Below, one piece after another: positions 12,754 through 21,167 of a DNA stretch of 33,528 nucleotides. A program made the position numbers and the translations under genes. This DNA comes from a virus: the IMG/VR virus record IMGVR_UViG_3300036832_000509, positions 1-33,528 of that record, one strand, 5' to 3'. The notes below the pieces were generated by a model. It was given only the letters and a program-made list of their open reading frames with translations. It was not told where the DNA came from and searched no databases. Numbering within the stretch: the first letter of the stretch is position 1; the number at the start of each line of letters is the position of its first letter.

Positions 12754-14079
12754 CTATGCACTCGCGACGACTATCGTCGGCTGCTTGGCGACTGTCGCTG
12801 TCGCCCCACCGTTAACGATGGCAACTTGCGCGCAGATATTCGCAGCGCTCGATAACGTGAAAGTCTTCGCTGTCGACGCTCCGGCTACTGCTTGCAGTGC
12901 GAACGACGCGCCAGACTGCGGCGCGACGCCAGTCGACGCTTGGCCGAAGTTGCTCGTGCAATTCAGCGCCAGTGTATCAGTCAGCCAGCTGTCTGAGCTG
13001 GCTCGAGGTCCGCTCGGCGTTTGCGTCGAGGTGAACAACGACAGCACGATATCGTTGGCGTGAGTCGTCGTCACGGTCGGCGTCGCTTGTGACGTCGACG
13101 CTGCGTTGTTTTGCACTGCTGCGACGTCGAACGCCGGACCAGCTGTCGCAGAGTCTTGATTGAAGAACACGCCGATAATCGTCTGCTGATTGCCGCCGCC
13201 ATTCGTCCAATTATACGTCGCAGCTGCGTCGCCGCTCGCTGGTCGCGTGCTCACTCGACTCGACACGCCATTGACGGCAATGCTCGACGCGCGGTCTGTC
13301 CAGCCACTCGGACTGGTAATGGCGACCGGACCATTATTGAACGCGAGCGCGATCATCAAGTCGTGATCCGCGACGTCGCTCAGCAATTTGACGCTCGTCG
13401 CGCCATTGAGGTTATAGACCACGCCGCGCGACATCATGCGTCCCGCGCCAGTCGACGCAGACGACGCGCAGAACGCGACCTGTGCTGCCAGCATGTTATC
13501 GCTCATATTCGACGTCGCACTCGGCGTTGCACTCGCGACGCCTTTCTTGCAGCAGAATGAGAGCGCCGCCGTGCTGCCAGAAAAGTGCGAATCATTGCCG
13601 AGATAAGTCCCGTAGTTCTGCGGCGTGACGATTGGCCCCGTAGTGCGATTGAAGAAAAAACACAGAATCCGCTCCCACGGATCCGCACCAGCATTCGGCG
13701 TGATGCTGGGCGACGTGATCGTCGTCGTCGACGGCGTGAACGCTGTCGCGCCAGTATCGTAGATCACTGACGCGCCAGACGGCTCGAAGAGTGGAAACGC
13801 TGCGATGTTGGCGAAGCTGTCGCTGCTGGTGCAAGTGTACGAGCTTGGCTCACTACTGCCCGCTGTCTTGTAGAATACTGCGAGCGTCGAGCCAGTACCG
13901 CTCGTGCTGTGTCCTTGCACTGCTTGCGTGAAGCCGCTCGGCCCCGTTATCGTCGCTGTCCCGTCGCTCGTCACGCAGATGACGAGCATATCGCCAGTCT
14001 GCAATGCTGCTGGTTTGGCGACTGTCCCGCTTTGTGCTCCACCGGCCCACGCGGTCGGTGCTCGTAATTCGACTGCCAT
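12754..14079 (-). CDS. Tail/receptor-binding protein with two similar beta domains
   Basis: A 441-aa beta-rich protein. Residues about 28-97 (GDMLVICVTSDGTATITGPSGF, then STLAVFYKTAG) and about 240-310 (HDLMIALAFNNGPVAITSPSGW, then VSTRPASGDAAATYNW) show the same order of strands and the same TSPSGW/TGPSGF turn, so it is an internal duplication of a lectin-like or jelly-roll fold seen in phage tail-associated proteins. It has no signal peptide, unlike the next three products. Its place between the DUF2793-type fibre and the giant fibre suggests a distal tail or receptor-binding part. Confidence 0.7.
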   Translation of the reverse strand: MAVELRAPTAWAGGAQSGTVAKPAALQTGDMLVICVTSDGTATITGPSGFTQAVQGHSTSGTGSTLAVFYKTAGSSEPSSYTCTSSDSFANIAAFPLFEPSGASVIYDTGATAFTPSTTTITSPSITPNAGADPWERILCFFFNRTTGPIVTPQNYGTYLGNDSHFSGSTAALSFCCKKGVASATPSATSNMSDNMLAAQVAFCASSASTGAGRMMSRGVVYNLNGATSVKLLSDVADHDLMIALAFNNGPVAITSPSGWTDRASSIAVNGVSSRVSTRPASGDAAATYNWTNGGGNQQTIIGVFFNQDSATAGPAFDVAAVQNNAASTSQATPTVTTTHANDIVLSLFTSTQTPSGPRASSDSWLTDTLALNCTSNFGQASTGVAPQSGASFALQAVAGASTAKTFTLSSAANICAQVAIVNGGATATVAKQPTIVVASA

Positions 14080-14087
14080 GTTATTTT

Positions 14088-14999
14088 CTAGCGCGTGCCC
14101 ACCAGTGTTATTTTCACGCCAGCGAGCGCTGCGTCTGCTGCACTCGGCGCAGTAATTTTCAGCAAGTCGCTCGCGTTAAACGTGGTCGCGCTGAAACTGA
14201 CGAATGTGCCAGAAGCGCTGGCTGCAAACTGAACCGTCCCAATGCTGGTGCCGTTCTTGGTCACTGTGCAGCTGACTGTTCCACTTGACGCAGTATCAGC
14301 TTGCGCGTAACTGCCGGTCATGCTGGCTGGAAAGTTTACGGTGCGTGGAAATATATACTCACCGATAATCTGGCTATTGGTATACGTCCCCGACAAATAG
14401 ACGCCAACGTCATACGGTCCGCTGCCACTCAGCGCTGCAATCGCTGCTGTGACATAAGCTGTTGTCGCCACTTGCGTCGTGTTTGTGCCAGCTGTCGCAG
14501 TCGGCGCAGCTGGCGTGCCAGTAAAAGTGGGCGACGCGAGCAGCGCCCCGCCAGCTCCAGTGACGTCGCCACTGGTCAGCGTGACAGCGCCAGTGCGGGT
14601 ATTGAACGAGCTAACACCACCGCTGCCAGCTGTGTTCAGCAGCAACGCATTGGTCCCGTCGAAATAAAGCCACGCCATCGTGCTCGCGCTGACGTTGACG
14701 GTCGTCCCACTGGTATAGCCAACTGTCGCAGTCTGGCCGCAGTGATTGTCGACGATGTAACTTTTCTTGTTGATTGGCAGACGAATGGTCACAGTGGCGC
14801 TCGGCGTGCCCGTCAGCAGCAAGCGCAGATTGAGCCACTGCGCTGACGTCAGCGTGAATGTCCCACCAGCGCTGACGTCGAGACTCGTCGTGCCTGCCAC
14901 TGCCTGGTCTAAGCCATCGAGCGACTGGTTGACCGTGACGTCTTTCTGGCTCTGGCTCGCGAGCAGATGGCCTAGACTGAGATTCGGGGTCCCGCTCAT
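14088..14999 (-). CDS. DUF2793-like tail fibre protein
   Basis: The 303-aa protein opens with PNLSLGHLLASQSQKDVTVNQSLDGLDQAV, a good match to the start of DUF2793 phage proteins (LGLPYIxxxQAQKxVTxNEAL). A fibre shaft motif follows at about 130-185 (FNTRTGAVTLTSGDV, then ASPTFTGTPAAPTATAGTNTTQVATTAYV), common to trimeric tail fibres. The C-terminal 100 residues are a beta-rich tip. It directly follows the tail hub gene, so it is likely the fibre joined to the hub. Confidence 0.75.
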   Translation of the reverse strand: MSGTPNLSLGHLLASQSQKDVTVNQSLDGLDQAVAGTTSLDVSAGGTFTLTSAQWLNLRLLLTGTPSATVTIRLPINKKSYIVDNHCGQTATVGYTSGTTVNVSASTMAWLYFDGTNALLLNTAGSGGVSSFNTRTGAVTLTSGDVTGAGGALLASPTFTGTPAAPTATAGTNTTQVATTAYVTAAIAALSGSGPYDVGVYLSGTYTNSQIIGEYIFPRTVNFPASMTGSYAQADTASSGTVSCTVTKNGTSIGTVQFAASASGTFVSFSATTFNASDLLKITAPSAADAALAGVKITLVGTR

Positions 15000-15008
15000 A
15001 ACTCTTTC

Positions 15009-18000
15009 CTATACTGTCGCGCTGGCTGCGAAGCCGCGCCCGACCAGGCTGCTGATTTGATAGATGCGCACGCTGACTGCGCTCTGCGCTGAGCCAAAGT
15101 CTGTCGTCTGCTGCGCTGCTGTGTAGCTGACAGTCGTCGTCGTCGCGCTGAGCGTGCGCTTGACCACGCCACTGCCATCAACGATATCGACGCTATAGCT
15201 CTCGCTGGTTTCAGCTAGCGGGACTTCGACGACGCCATCCTGCCACGAATTATCGCCGCCGCTGCGGGTGCGACGAATCCAGTTGACCGCCAGATTCGCG
15301 CTGCCGTCGCGAGTCCCAGTGATATGCCCAACAGCGTATGGTTTGAGTCGATTGCCCTGCTCAGCAAATGCAGTCGGACCAGCAGTCGGCACAGTGTCGC
15401 CAAACGTCGCGCCTTCATATTGGCGCAGTAAGCCAATCGCGCCTGTATCTTCAGTAATCGAAACCACCAGACTCGCGTCGAGCAGCACGAATAACTCTCC
15501 AACTGCGTGCGTTGCGAGCCAAGGGTCAGTGCCACGACGAGCGCGCGTCATCCCGCCGCCAAGTGTATACGTCCCGTCAGTATTCGCGACGACAGTCGAG
15601 AATTGCACCAGCTCGCCGCCAAGCAGCGCCAGATTCGCGCCGTTCAGCACAGCCAGCTCGTTCGATGCACTGACGAGCTGGTCAGCTCCAGTGATCATGC
15701 TGACTGTCACGCTCGAAGTCGTGTCCCACGTCGCCCACGCGCTCGGCACTGGCAAGACGGTCGTCGCGAAGCCAATCGCAGCTGACGACTCGATGCTGTC
15801 GAATGGCTCGAATGACGCGCCGCCATCAATCGAGCGCAGCACCCATTCGCCGTTCCACGCGCGATCCGGCAGCGTCGGCCCGCCGACCATGTAAAAGCCA
15901 GCGCTGCGCGCGTCGTTGTCGTTGAGCGCTGGCGTGTCGAACAGCTCCAGCATACTCGGTGAGATTGGCTGCGTGTCGACTGATGTCAGAATGCCGCTAT
16001 CGCCATAGTCGCCACGCCCAGTCGCGTTGATGCCAATCACATTCGGCGTATAAATGCGTGGCTCGTCTGCCAGCGCTTGCACTTGAATCAGCCCGTTGGC
16101 TCCGATATCTGTCTGCGTCACGCGCATCGGGTAGTTGACGCCGTCTTTGTTCACTTCGATGACGTCGCTCGGGTCGAGCGCGAGATACTGACGCGAGAGA
16201 CTGAATTTGTAATTCTGGCGACTGTACCAGTCGCTAACCAGCGTCGTGTCAGCAATCGCTTTGGCTTCAGCTGGCAGAAAGACCACTGGCAAGTCGACTG
16301 GGCGCTTGGTTCTGCTCGGCGTTGGCAGCACGATGCCGTTACTGGCGATCCGGCGACTCAGCTGCAAGCCGCGGTCATACGACAACCCTTCATCGATGTA
16401 GCTGACTTCAACCAGCAGCGGTAAGTCTTCGGGCGGCGCGTCGCCAATTTCGAGTGGGTCAGGGCGCTCGCTGGTCGACTCATACGCGCCCATCTGATCT
16501 TTGGTCACAGTGACGCTTGGCGCAGCGCCACGCTTGATAAATTTCAGCTTGCCATCTGACTCAACTGCGTCAAAGAAATAGCCGTCTTGCAGTGGCGTCA
16601 GACACGCAGTTGCATCAGTCGGGCGGGCAATCGCATAGCCGCGCACTTGGTCAGTGAGCTGCGAGACGTCAAGCTCAGAGCTGTCATAGCCAGCGCGCTC
16701 GCAGACGTCTGAGACGACTGCGCCAAGCGTGGTATAGCTTGGATCGACGCGCGCCAGATCGAGTCGCGCGAAGCCATCTTGCATGATGCTAGAGCCGCCA
16801 GTCAGCGTGACATACAGCCAGCCGTTGCCCTCGTCGTACTGCACGCCATCCCCACTCATGCCGCTCAGCGCGATATACGACGCATACGTCACGTCTTGCA
16901 CCAGCTCCCAGCCAACTGTGTCGACGATGATCGCGCCGAGTCCTCGTGGAAACGCGACTTGACCAGACGTCTCGCCTTGTTGCCAAGTGCCATTACTTCC
17001 GACCAAGCCCCAGAACACGCCGTTATGACCAAAATCATTTTCTGCGCCAGTTACGCTGTGAGTGGCGATGTCCCACTTGACCAGTGTCTTGCCATCGACT
17101 GACAGCAGCAGCGCGTTTTGATCAGGCAAAAACATGCACGCCATGCCATTGCCGGGCGGGTGAATTTGCGGCGCTTGCGTGAATGCTGACGTGACGTCCC
17201 ACGAGCCCACTTCGACTAGCGTCTGACCAAGCGGCTGTGAACTGCCGCTGCCAACTGGTGCGAGCGTGAAAGTGTACTGATAGATCATCGCTGGCCCAGT
17301 CGCGCTGCTGCCATCGTCGAGCTGCGCGAAATACCAGACGTTGTATGACGCATCCATATCAGCCATGCCGCGCCCTGGCATCGGCGTCGACGCGACGACT
17401 ACTGCCAGCGTCGATTCGTCGATCACGTTGACGAATGGGTTAGAATCCGCAGCGCCGAGACCCGGATCAGACGTGATGATGAAGCCATAACGATTGCGCG
17501 CAAAGCCGGGAAGCCAGACCGGATGCGCACTGGTAGTCGCAGCTTTTATCTGCAACGTGTTCTGGTCAACTCGATAATAAATCGCGCGATATGCGCTGCC
17601 GGGTATAGAATCAACTATGTAACTATTTACATAAACGTCGCCGTTGGTTCCCAGTGAGTACATACCCTGCCCGTCCATATTCGTGTCGACGGGAATAAGC
17701 GGGTTATTGGCGACGATAGTCCCCGTCAGTCCGTCCACTTTGGCTAAGCCAAATGTTGGCGGCGACGAATTCGCGACTGACCAGTAGACATGGCGCGCAG
17801 CGTCGAGCATATCCGCGACGAAGCCTTTGCGCCGTGGCATGTTCTGCACGACGAGCGCGCTTTGTGGCGCTGGCGTACCAGCTGGCACGACGACTTCAGC
17901 CTCGATTTGTGGAATATGATTGGCGAAATCCGTCAGCGTCATATTGCGAATCAGCACGATGGCAAGCCCGCGAAAGCCCGGTACATTCTCGACGCCACGC

Positions 18001-18506
18001 GATTCTTGCATCGCGGCTGGCGGCATCTGATTCTCGTCGCCGTGATAGATATGCAGCGTCCCGCCGCGCAGATGATAAATGTAACTGCCACGCGCGAAGT
18101 TAACCAAGAGCTTCTTGTCTGCCCACAGTCGTCGAATGCCACTAATCGGCCCCGCGCATATCCCGACAGCAAAGCTGCCAGTGTAGGTCGTCGTGTCGAC
18201 CTCCATGCCAGTGCCGAAGCCAGCAGAGCCAGTCGTCGTCGTCGTATGCGCGAGAATCCCGCCGCTCCAAATCAACTCGCCGGTCAGTCGCATCGTCCCG
18301 TACGCATTCGTGATCGGCTTGCCATAGCTGGCAGCTTGCACGCTGGTATCGAGCACGCTTGGCTGGCGCGTATGTGGATCAGACATCCACAGCGCGTCAA
18401 TAAATTTACCCGCGATAGCTCCGACCACCGCGCCGGCTTGCATTCCAACTGGGCCGCCAGCGCTGCCAATGGCAGCACCGCCAAGCGTGAGAACGATTTG
18501 CGCCAT
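15009..18506 (-). CDS. Tail hub / host-specificity protein with inserted beta-propeller-like region
   Basis: 1165 aa. The N-terminus (GGAAIGSAGGPVGMQAGAVVGAIAGKFIDALW) and RGLAIVLIRNMTLTDFANHIPQIEAEV (about 180-205) match the gene-transfer-agent type hub protein. The C-terminal half (ACLTPLQDGYFFDAVESDGKLKFIKRG onward, then PLLVEVSYIDEGLSYDRG) matches the phage tail protein PF13550-type domain, with fibronectin-like strands near the end. Between about 215 and 560 lies an insertion with repeated Y/W-G-D strand units (YSLGTNGDVYVNSYIV, YGFIITSDPG, YNVWYFAQLDDG, LLLSVDGKTLVKWDI, GWLYVTLTGG) that reads as a WD/NHL-like propeller. DNA around 17480-17760 has codon use unlike its surroundings. Forms the tail tip and probably contacts the host. 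Confidence 0.85.
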   Translation of the reverse strand: MAQIVLTLGGAAIGSAGGPVGMQAGAVVGAIAGKFIDALWMSDPHTRQPSVLDTSVQAASYGKPITNAYGTMRLTGELIWSGGILAHTTTTTGSAGFGTGMEVDTTTYTGSFAVGICAGPISGIRRLWADKKLLVNFARGSYIYHLRGGTLHIYHGDENQMPPAAMQESRGVENVPGFRGLAIVLIRNMTLTDFANHIPQIEAEVVVPAGTPAPQSALVVQNMPRRKGFVADMLDAARHVYWSVANSSPPTFGLAKVDGLTGTIVANNPLIPVDTNMDGQGMYSLGTNGDVYVNSYIVDSIPGSAYRAIYYRVDQNTLQIKAATTSAHPVWLPGFARNRYGFIITSDPGLGAADSNPFVNVIDESTLAVVVASTPMPGRGMADMDASYNVWYFAQLDDGSSATGPAMIYQYTFTLAPVGSGSSQPLGQTLVEVGSWDVTSAFTQAPQIHPPGNGMACMFLPDQNALLLSVDGKTLVKWDIATHSVTGAENDFGHNGVFWGLVGSNGTWQQGETSGQVAFPRGLGAIIVDTVGWELVQDVTYASYIALSGMSGDGVQYDEGNGWLYVTLTGGSSIMQDGFARLDLARVDPSYTTLGAVVSDVCERAGYDSSELDVSQLTDQVRGYAIARPTDATACLTPLQDGYFFDAVESDGKLKFIKRGAAPSVTVTKDQMGAYESTSERPDPLEIGDAPPEDLPLLVEVSYIDEGLSYDRGLQLSRRIASNGIVLPTPSRTKRPVDLPVVFLPAEAKAIADTTLVSDWYSRQNYKFSLSRQYLALDPSDVIEVNKDGVNYPMRVTQTDIGANGLIQVQALADEPRIYTPNVIGINATGRGDYGDSGILTSVDTQPISPSMLELFDTPALNDNDARSAGFYMVGGPTLPDRAWNGEWVLRSIDGGASFEPFDSIESSAAIGFATTVLPVPSAWATWDTTSSVTVSMITGADQLVSASNELAVLNGANLALLGGELVQFSTVVANTDGTYTLGGGMTRARRGTDPWLATHAVGELFVLLDASLVVSITEDTGAIGLLRQYEGATFGDTVPTAGPTAFAEQGNRLKPYAVGHITGTRDGSANLAVNWIRRTRSGGDNSWQDGVVEVPLAETSESYSVDIVDGSGVVKRTLSATTTTVSYTAAQQTTDFGSAQSAVSVRIYQISSLVGRGFAASATV

Positions 18507-18510
18507 TCGG

Positions 18511-18663
18511 TTAGATCACGCGCAGCAGAATCAAAATCAGCAGTATTACCAGCACCACTCCAATACCGCTTACTGGATAATAACCCCACTGCGCGCTGTA
18601 CGGCCAAGTCGGCAACGCACCGAGCAGCAGCAAGACGAGCAAAATCACGACGATTAGATTCAT
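18511..18663 (-). CDS. DUF3309-family small membrane protein
   Basis: A 50-aa protein starting at ATG 18663, with GGAGC upstream. It has an N-terminal membrane helix (MNLIVVILLVLLLLGALPTW), the central PYSAQWGYYPVSG turn and a second helix (IGVVLVILLILILLRVI). The W-G-Y-x-P-x-G turn and length are those of DUF3309, common on proteobacterial and acidobacterial chromosomes. It is inserted between the NlpC/P60 and hub genes, where gene transfer agents have nothing. A role in the membrane during infection or lysis is only a guess. Confidence 0.85.
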   Translation of the reverse strand: MNLIVVILLVLLLLGALPTWPYSAQWGYYPVSGIGVVLVILLILILLRVI

Positions 18664-18669
18664 AATGGC

Positions 18670-19113
18670 TCATTGCTCCGTGATCATGCGAAAGCGAAAG
18701 ATTGCACGCATCTTGCGGCGCAGCGCGCGATCAATATGCTGCTCGACGACAGCGCGTGCTCGCGCCGCAGCGTGAATCAAACGATCATTGCCCTCAGCAT
18801 CGCGCGCCAAAATACCGACATGGCAACTGTGATTGCCATCGTCTGCGACCAGTACTACGTCGCCATGCTGCGCGTCGTCGAACGTTACCCGCGCCAGATG
18901 TTCAGTCAGCTCAGCTTGCACTGACTGCTGTGATGGAAAGCGCGGGTAAGCAGTGAAGTCGTAGTGATCAGCGCTCAGTTGCAGCTCGTTCGACAGATAG
19001 ATGACCAGCCCGACGCAATCCAAGCCGCGCCCTGGTACGCGCCCTTGATGACGAAACGGCGTGCCGAGACAGCTGCGCGCCAGCTGTACGATCTGCTCAC
19101 GAGTCGCAGCCAT
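18670..19113 (-). CDS. NlpC/P60 tail-associated peptidase
   Basis: 147 aa from ATG 19113. Longer upstream starts run inside the previous gene and lack homology. Catalytic Cys33 (GRGLDCVGLVIY), His98 (SCHVGILA) and a third polar residue, His114 (LIHAAARARAVVE), form the NlpC/P60 triad. Such proteins sit at the tail tip and cut peptide cross-links of the wall during DNA entry. Order after DUF2163 and before the hub matches the GTA gp14 position. Start overlaps the previous stop by a few bases. Confidence 0.9.
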   Translation of the reverse strand: MAATREQIVQLARSCLGTPFRHQGRVPGRGLDCVGLVIYLSNELQLSADHYDFTAYPRFPSQQSVQAELTEHLARVTFDDAQHGDVVLVADDGNHSCHVGILARDAEGNDRLIHAAARARAVVEQHIDRALRRKMRAIFRFRMITEQ

Positions 19114-19117
19114 CACG

Positions 19118-20215
19118 TCACCGCGAGTTGGGATACGCGAGTGCTGCGTCTTGACCAGGGACGAATGGCTCGCCGCGAAAATTGACGACATTGTTGTATT
19201 TGGCGACGCACGTCTGCACGCGCTTGTCACAACCCGGCGTGATGGTAAACGTGTCACCCAGCGCGATTGGGTGTGGCATCGGCAGCACGAGCTTCAGCAG
19301 ATTCGTGCCGTCCCACGACTTGACATCCATCGTCAGCCCGTTATTCGCTCCGCTGGTCCACTTGATCAGGCCAAAATCGAAATAACCCGGCGTTGTCACT
19401 GCCAGCGTGATCGAGTTGCCAGCTTTCTCTGGCGTGACATTGGCGACAGTGATCAACTCGCCAGCATAGACAGCCCCGCGAATTCCATGCGTCGTGTTAT
19501 TGTAGAGCGTCCCTGAAATCTCGACTGCATCTCCGAGATGAAAGACGTGCGGCGCGGTGAGAAAGCCATCGGCCGAGTCGCGAATGAAATGCGGCTTTTC
19601 GAGCGAGATGGTCGTCGCAGTGTAGCTCATGACGCTTGGCCCCGCGCCACTGATGCCACTGCTTTGCAAGCTCCATTGGTCAATCACGCCAGCGACCGCG
19701 CCAGTCTGCGTCAGTGGCCTCAAGTCGACCTTACAGCGCGCATCGCCCAGATCAGCGCGACAACCGGGCTGGAAAGTCTCGCCAATCACGTTATGCAGCT
19801 TGGCTGTCATGCCGCGCAGCTCAGCTTGATAAGTGTTCTGTTTGCGCGTGACTGTGCCAATCGTGCCCTGACGCAACAGCACTGCGCCATCGCTGGGCGA
19901 CGCCCAGTTGACCAGCGAGATGACCACAGTCGCGCCGTCATACAGATGCGCTTGCAAATCAGCGTCAGTGATCGCCGCTGAATCGAACACGCCTTTCGCG
20001 TCGAGCGTGTCGAGTTTCATCCCGTCAGCAGTGCGAATCGCTGTGGCTTGATAAGACGCTCCTGGCTGGTATGTGATCGCACCGACAGTCAACGGCTGAT
20101 CGTGCTCGGTGAACGCAAATTGCTGACCGTCGCGCCGCGTGATCAACCAGAGCGTGGTAGTAGTCGTCAGCTCACTGCTGAGATGGCTGGCAAGCGCGCT
20201 TGGCACAGTCTTCAT
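19118..20215 (-). CDS. DUF2163 / BR0599-type baseplate protein
   Basis: 365 aa. The N-terminal part (TTLWLITRRDGQQFAFTEHDQPLTVGAITYQP) is the DUF2163 opening. Two Cys pairs, PGCRADLGDARCKVDL (about 153-168) and PGCDKRVQTCVAKYNNVVNFRGEPF (about 331-355), are the BR0599 hallmark, also found in GTA gp13, where a metal-binding cluster has been proposed. It connects the distal tail protein to the hub. It overlaps both neighbours slightly, as in GTA clusters. Confidence 0.9.
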   Translation of the reverse strand: MKTVPSALASHLSSELTTTTTLWLITRRDGQQFAFTEHDQPLTVGAITYQPGASYQATAIRTADGMKLDTLDAKGVFDSAAITDADLQAHLYDGATVVISLVNWASPSDGAVLLRQGTIGTVTRKQNTYQAELRGMTAKLHNVIGETFQPGCRADLGDARCKVDLRPLTQTGAVAGVIDQWSLQSSGISGAGPSVMSYTATTISLEKPHFIRDSADGFLTAPHVFHLGDAVEISGTLYNNTTHGIRGAVYAGELITVANVTPEKAGNSITLAVTTPGYFDFGLIKWTSGANNGLTMDVKSWDGTNLLKLVLPMPHPIALGDTFTITPGCDKRVQTCVAKYNNVVNFRGEPFVPGQDAALAYPNSR

Positions 20216-20808
20216 GCGATGCGCACCTCAACCAGCGGGATTTTGCGTACAATCGACGCGAATTCGAGCGTGGCGAAATCAGTTATCTCGACGTCGAGCT
20301 GGTCAGTATCGAAACGCACTGGCACGTCAAAATCGAAGTCAGCTGACGTCAGCGCTGCGCTCGACGTGACGATGCCAGTCGTATAGTCAATCGCGCTTGG
20401 CACAGTCGGCGTCGTGCCAACGTAACAGACCACTGTCGCTGAGACTGGCTTGGCAATCGTGCGCAGATAAGTCTGCGCGCCCGAGCTGTAACTTTTCGCC
20501 AGCTGATAATGATTACTGCCGAGACTCAGCAACGGCTGCGCTCGCGCTTGAAAGTCTTTCCAGTCTTTGTAGCGAAACCCTCGAGCGCGACCAGCCCGCG
20601 CATAAAAGAACGCGATCACTGCATCCATATCTGCTTTGGTCTTGATGCCGGTCGAGATGTCATATTGCGCTCGCGCAGCTGCCCAGTTTTGATTGCGCGC
20701 TTCGTAACCGCTCGACAAGATCAGCACGTCAGTCGAGAATCTTGGTCCGCCAGTCGCGCCAAACGAAATTGACGGCGGGAATTGGATTTCGTCAAACGCG
20801 CTTGCCAT
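20212..20808 (-). CDS. DUF2460 distal tail protein
   Basis: 198 aa. FDEIQFPPSISFGATGGPRFSTDVLILSSGYEARNQNWAAAR and FFYARAGRARGFRYKDWKDF are the characteristic DUF2460 signatures (GTA gp12 equivalent), the first ring of the tail tip below the tube. The final four bases overlap the next gene as ATGA. The first 17 bases overlap the HNH gene. Confidence 0.92.
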   Translation of the reverse strand: MASAFDEIQFPPSISFGATGGPRFSTDVLILSSGYEARNQNWAAARAQYDISTGIKTKADMDAVIAFFYARAGRARGFRYKDWKDFQARAQPLLSLGSNHYQLAKSYSSGAQTYLRTIAKPVSATVVCYVGTTPTVPSAIDYTTGIVTSSAALTSADFDFDVPVRFDTDQLDVEITDFATLEFASIVRKIPLVEVRIA

Positions 20809-21163
20809 TGTTGCTTATGCTCTTGAAGCCGAAGCCGCCATCTTCTCGCGCGGTCTTCTCAGAGTGACAGCGATGACAGAGTGGCTGAAGATTGCTGGTC
20901 TGATGCGTGCCGCCAGCAGCCAATGGCTTGATATGGTCGACGTCAGTCGCAGCGACAGTCAGTCCAAGCGCGCTGCATCGACGACACAGCGGCTCGCGCG
21001 ACAGCAGCCAGAGTCGCAAGCGTCGCCAGTGCTGATCGTAACCGCGCGCTCGCGAGTTGGGGCGCAGCTCGAAATTGACGCGATGCGCTGCACAATAGCG
21101 CCCAGTCAGCACGACGGCTGAGCAGCTTGGACGAGCGCAGGGCTTGGCAGTACGCTGTGGCAT
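20792..21163 (-). CDS. HNH endonuclease inserted in the tail module
   Basis: 123 aa. C60-x2-C63 and C96-x2-C99 form the zinc site. DVDHIKPLAAGG (74-85) supplies the HNH core His77, followed by N91 (SNLQPLCHRCH) and His100. N-terminal Cys residues (CARPSCSAVVLTGRYCAAH) form a further knuckle. HNH proteins of this size usually help terminase cut DNA at the packaging end and lie beside terminase. Here the gene sits between tape measure and DUF2460, overlapping both frames closely. It could be a homing-type insertion that became part of the operon. Confidence 0.9.
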   Translation of the reverse strand: MPQRTAKPCARPSCSAVVLTGRYCAAHRVNFELRPNSRARGYDQHWRRLRLWLLSREPLCRRCSALGLTVAATDVDHIKPLAAGGTHQTSNLQPLCHRCHSEKTAREDGGFGFKSISNNGKRV

Positions 21164-21167
21164 TTGC

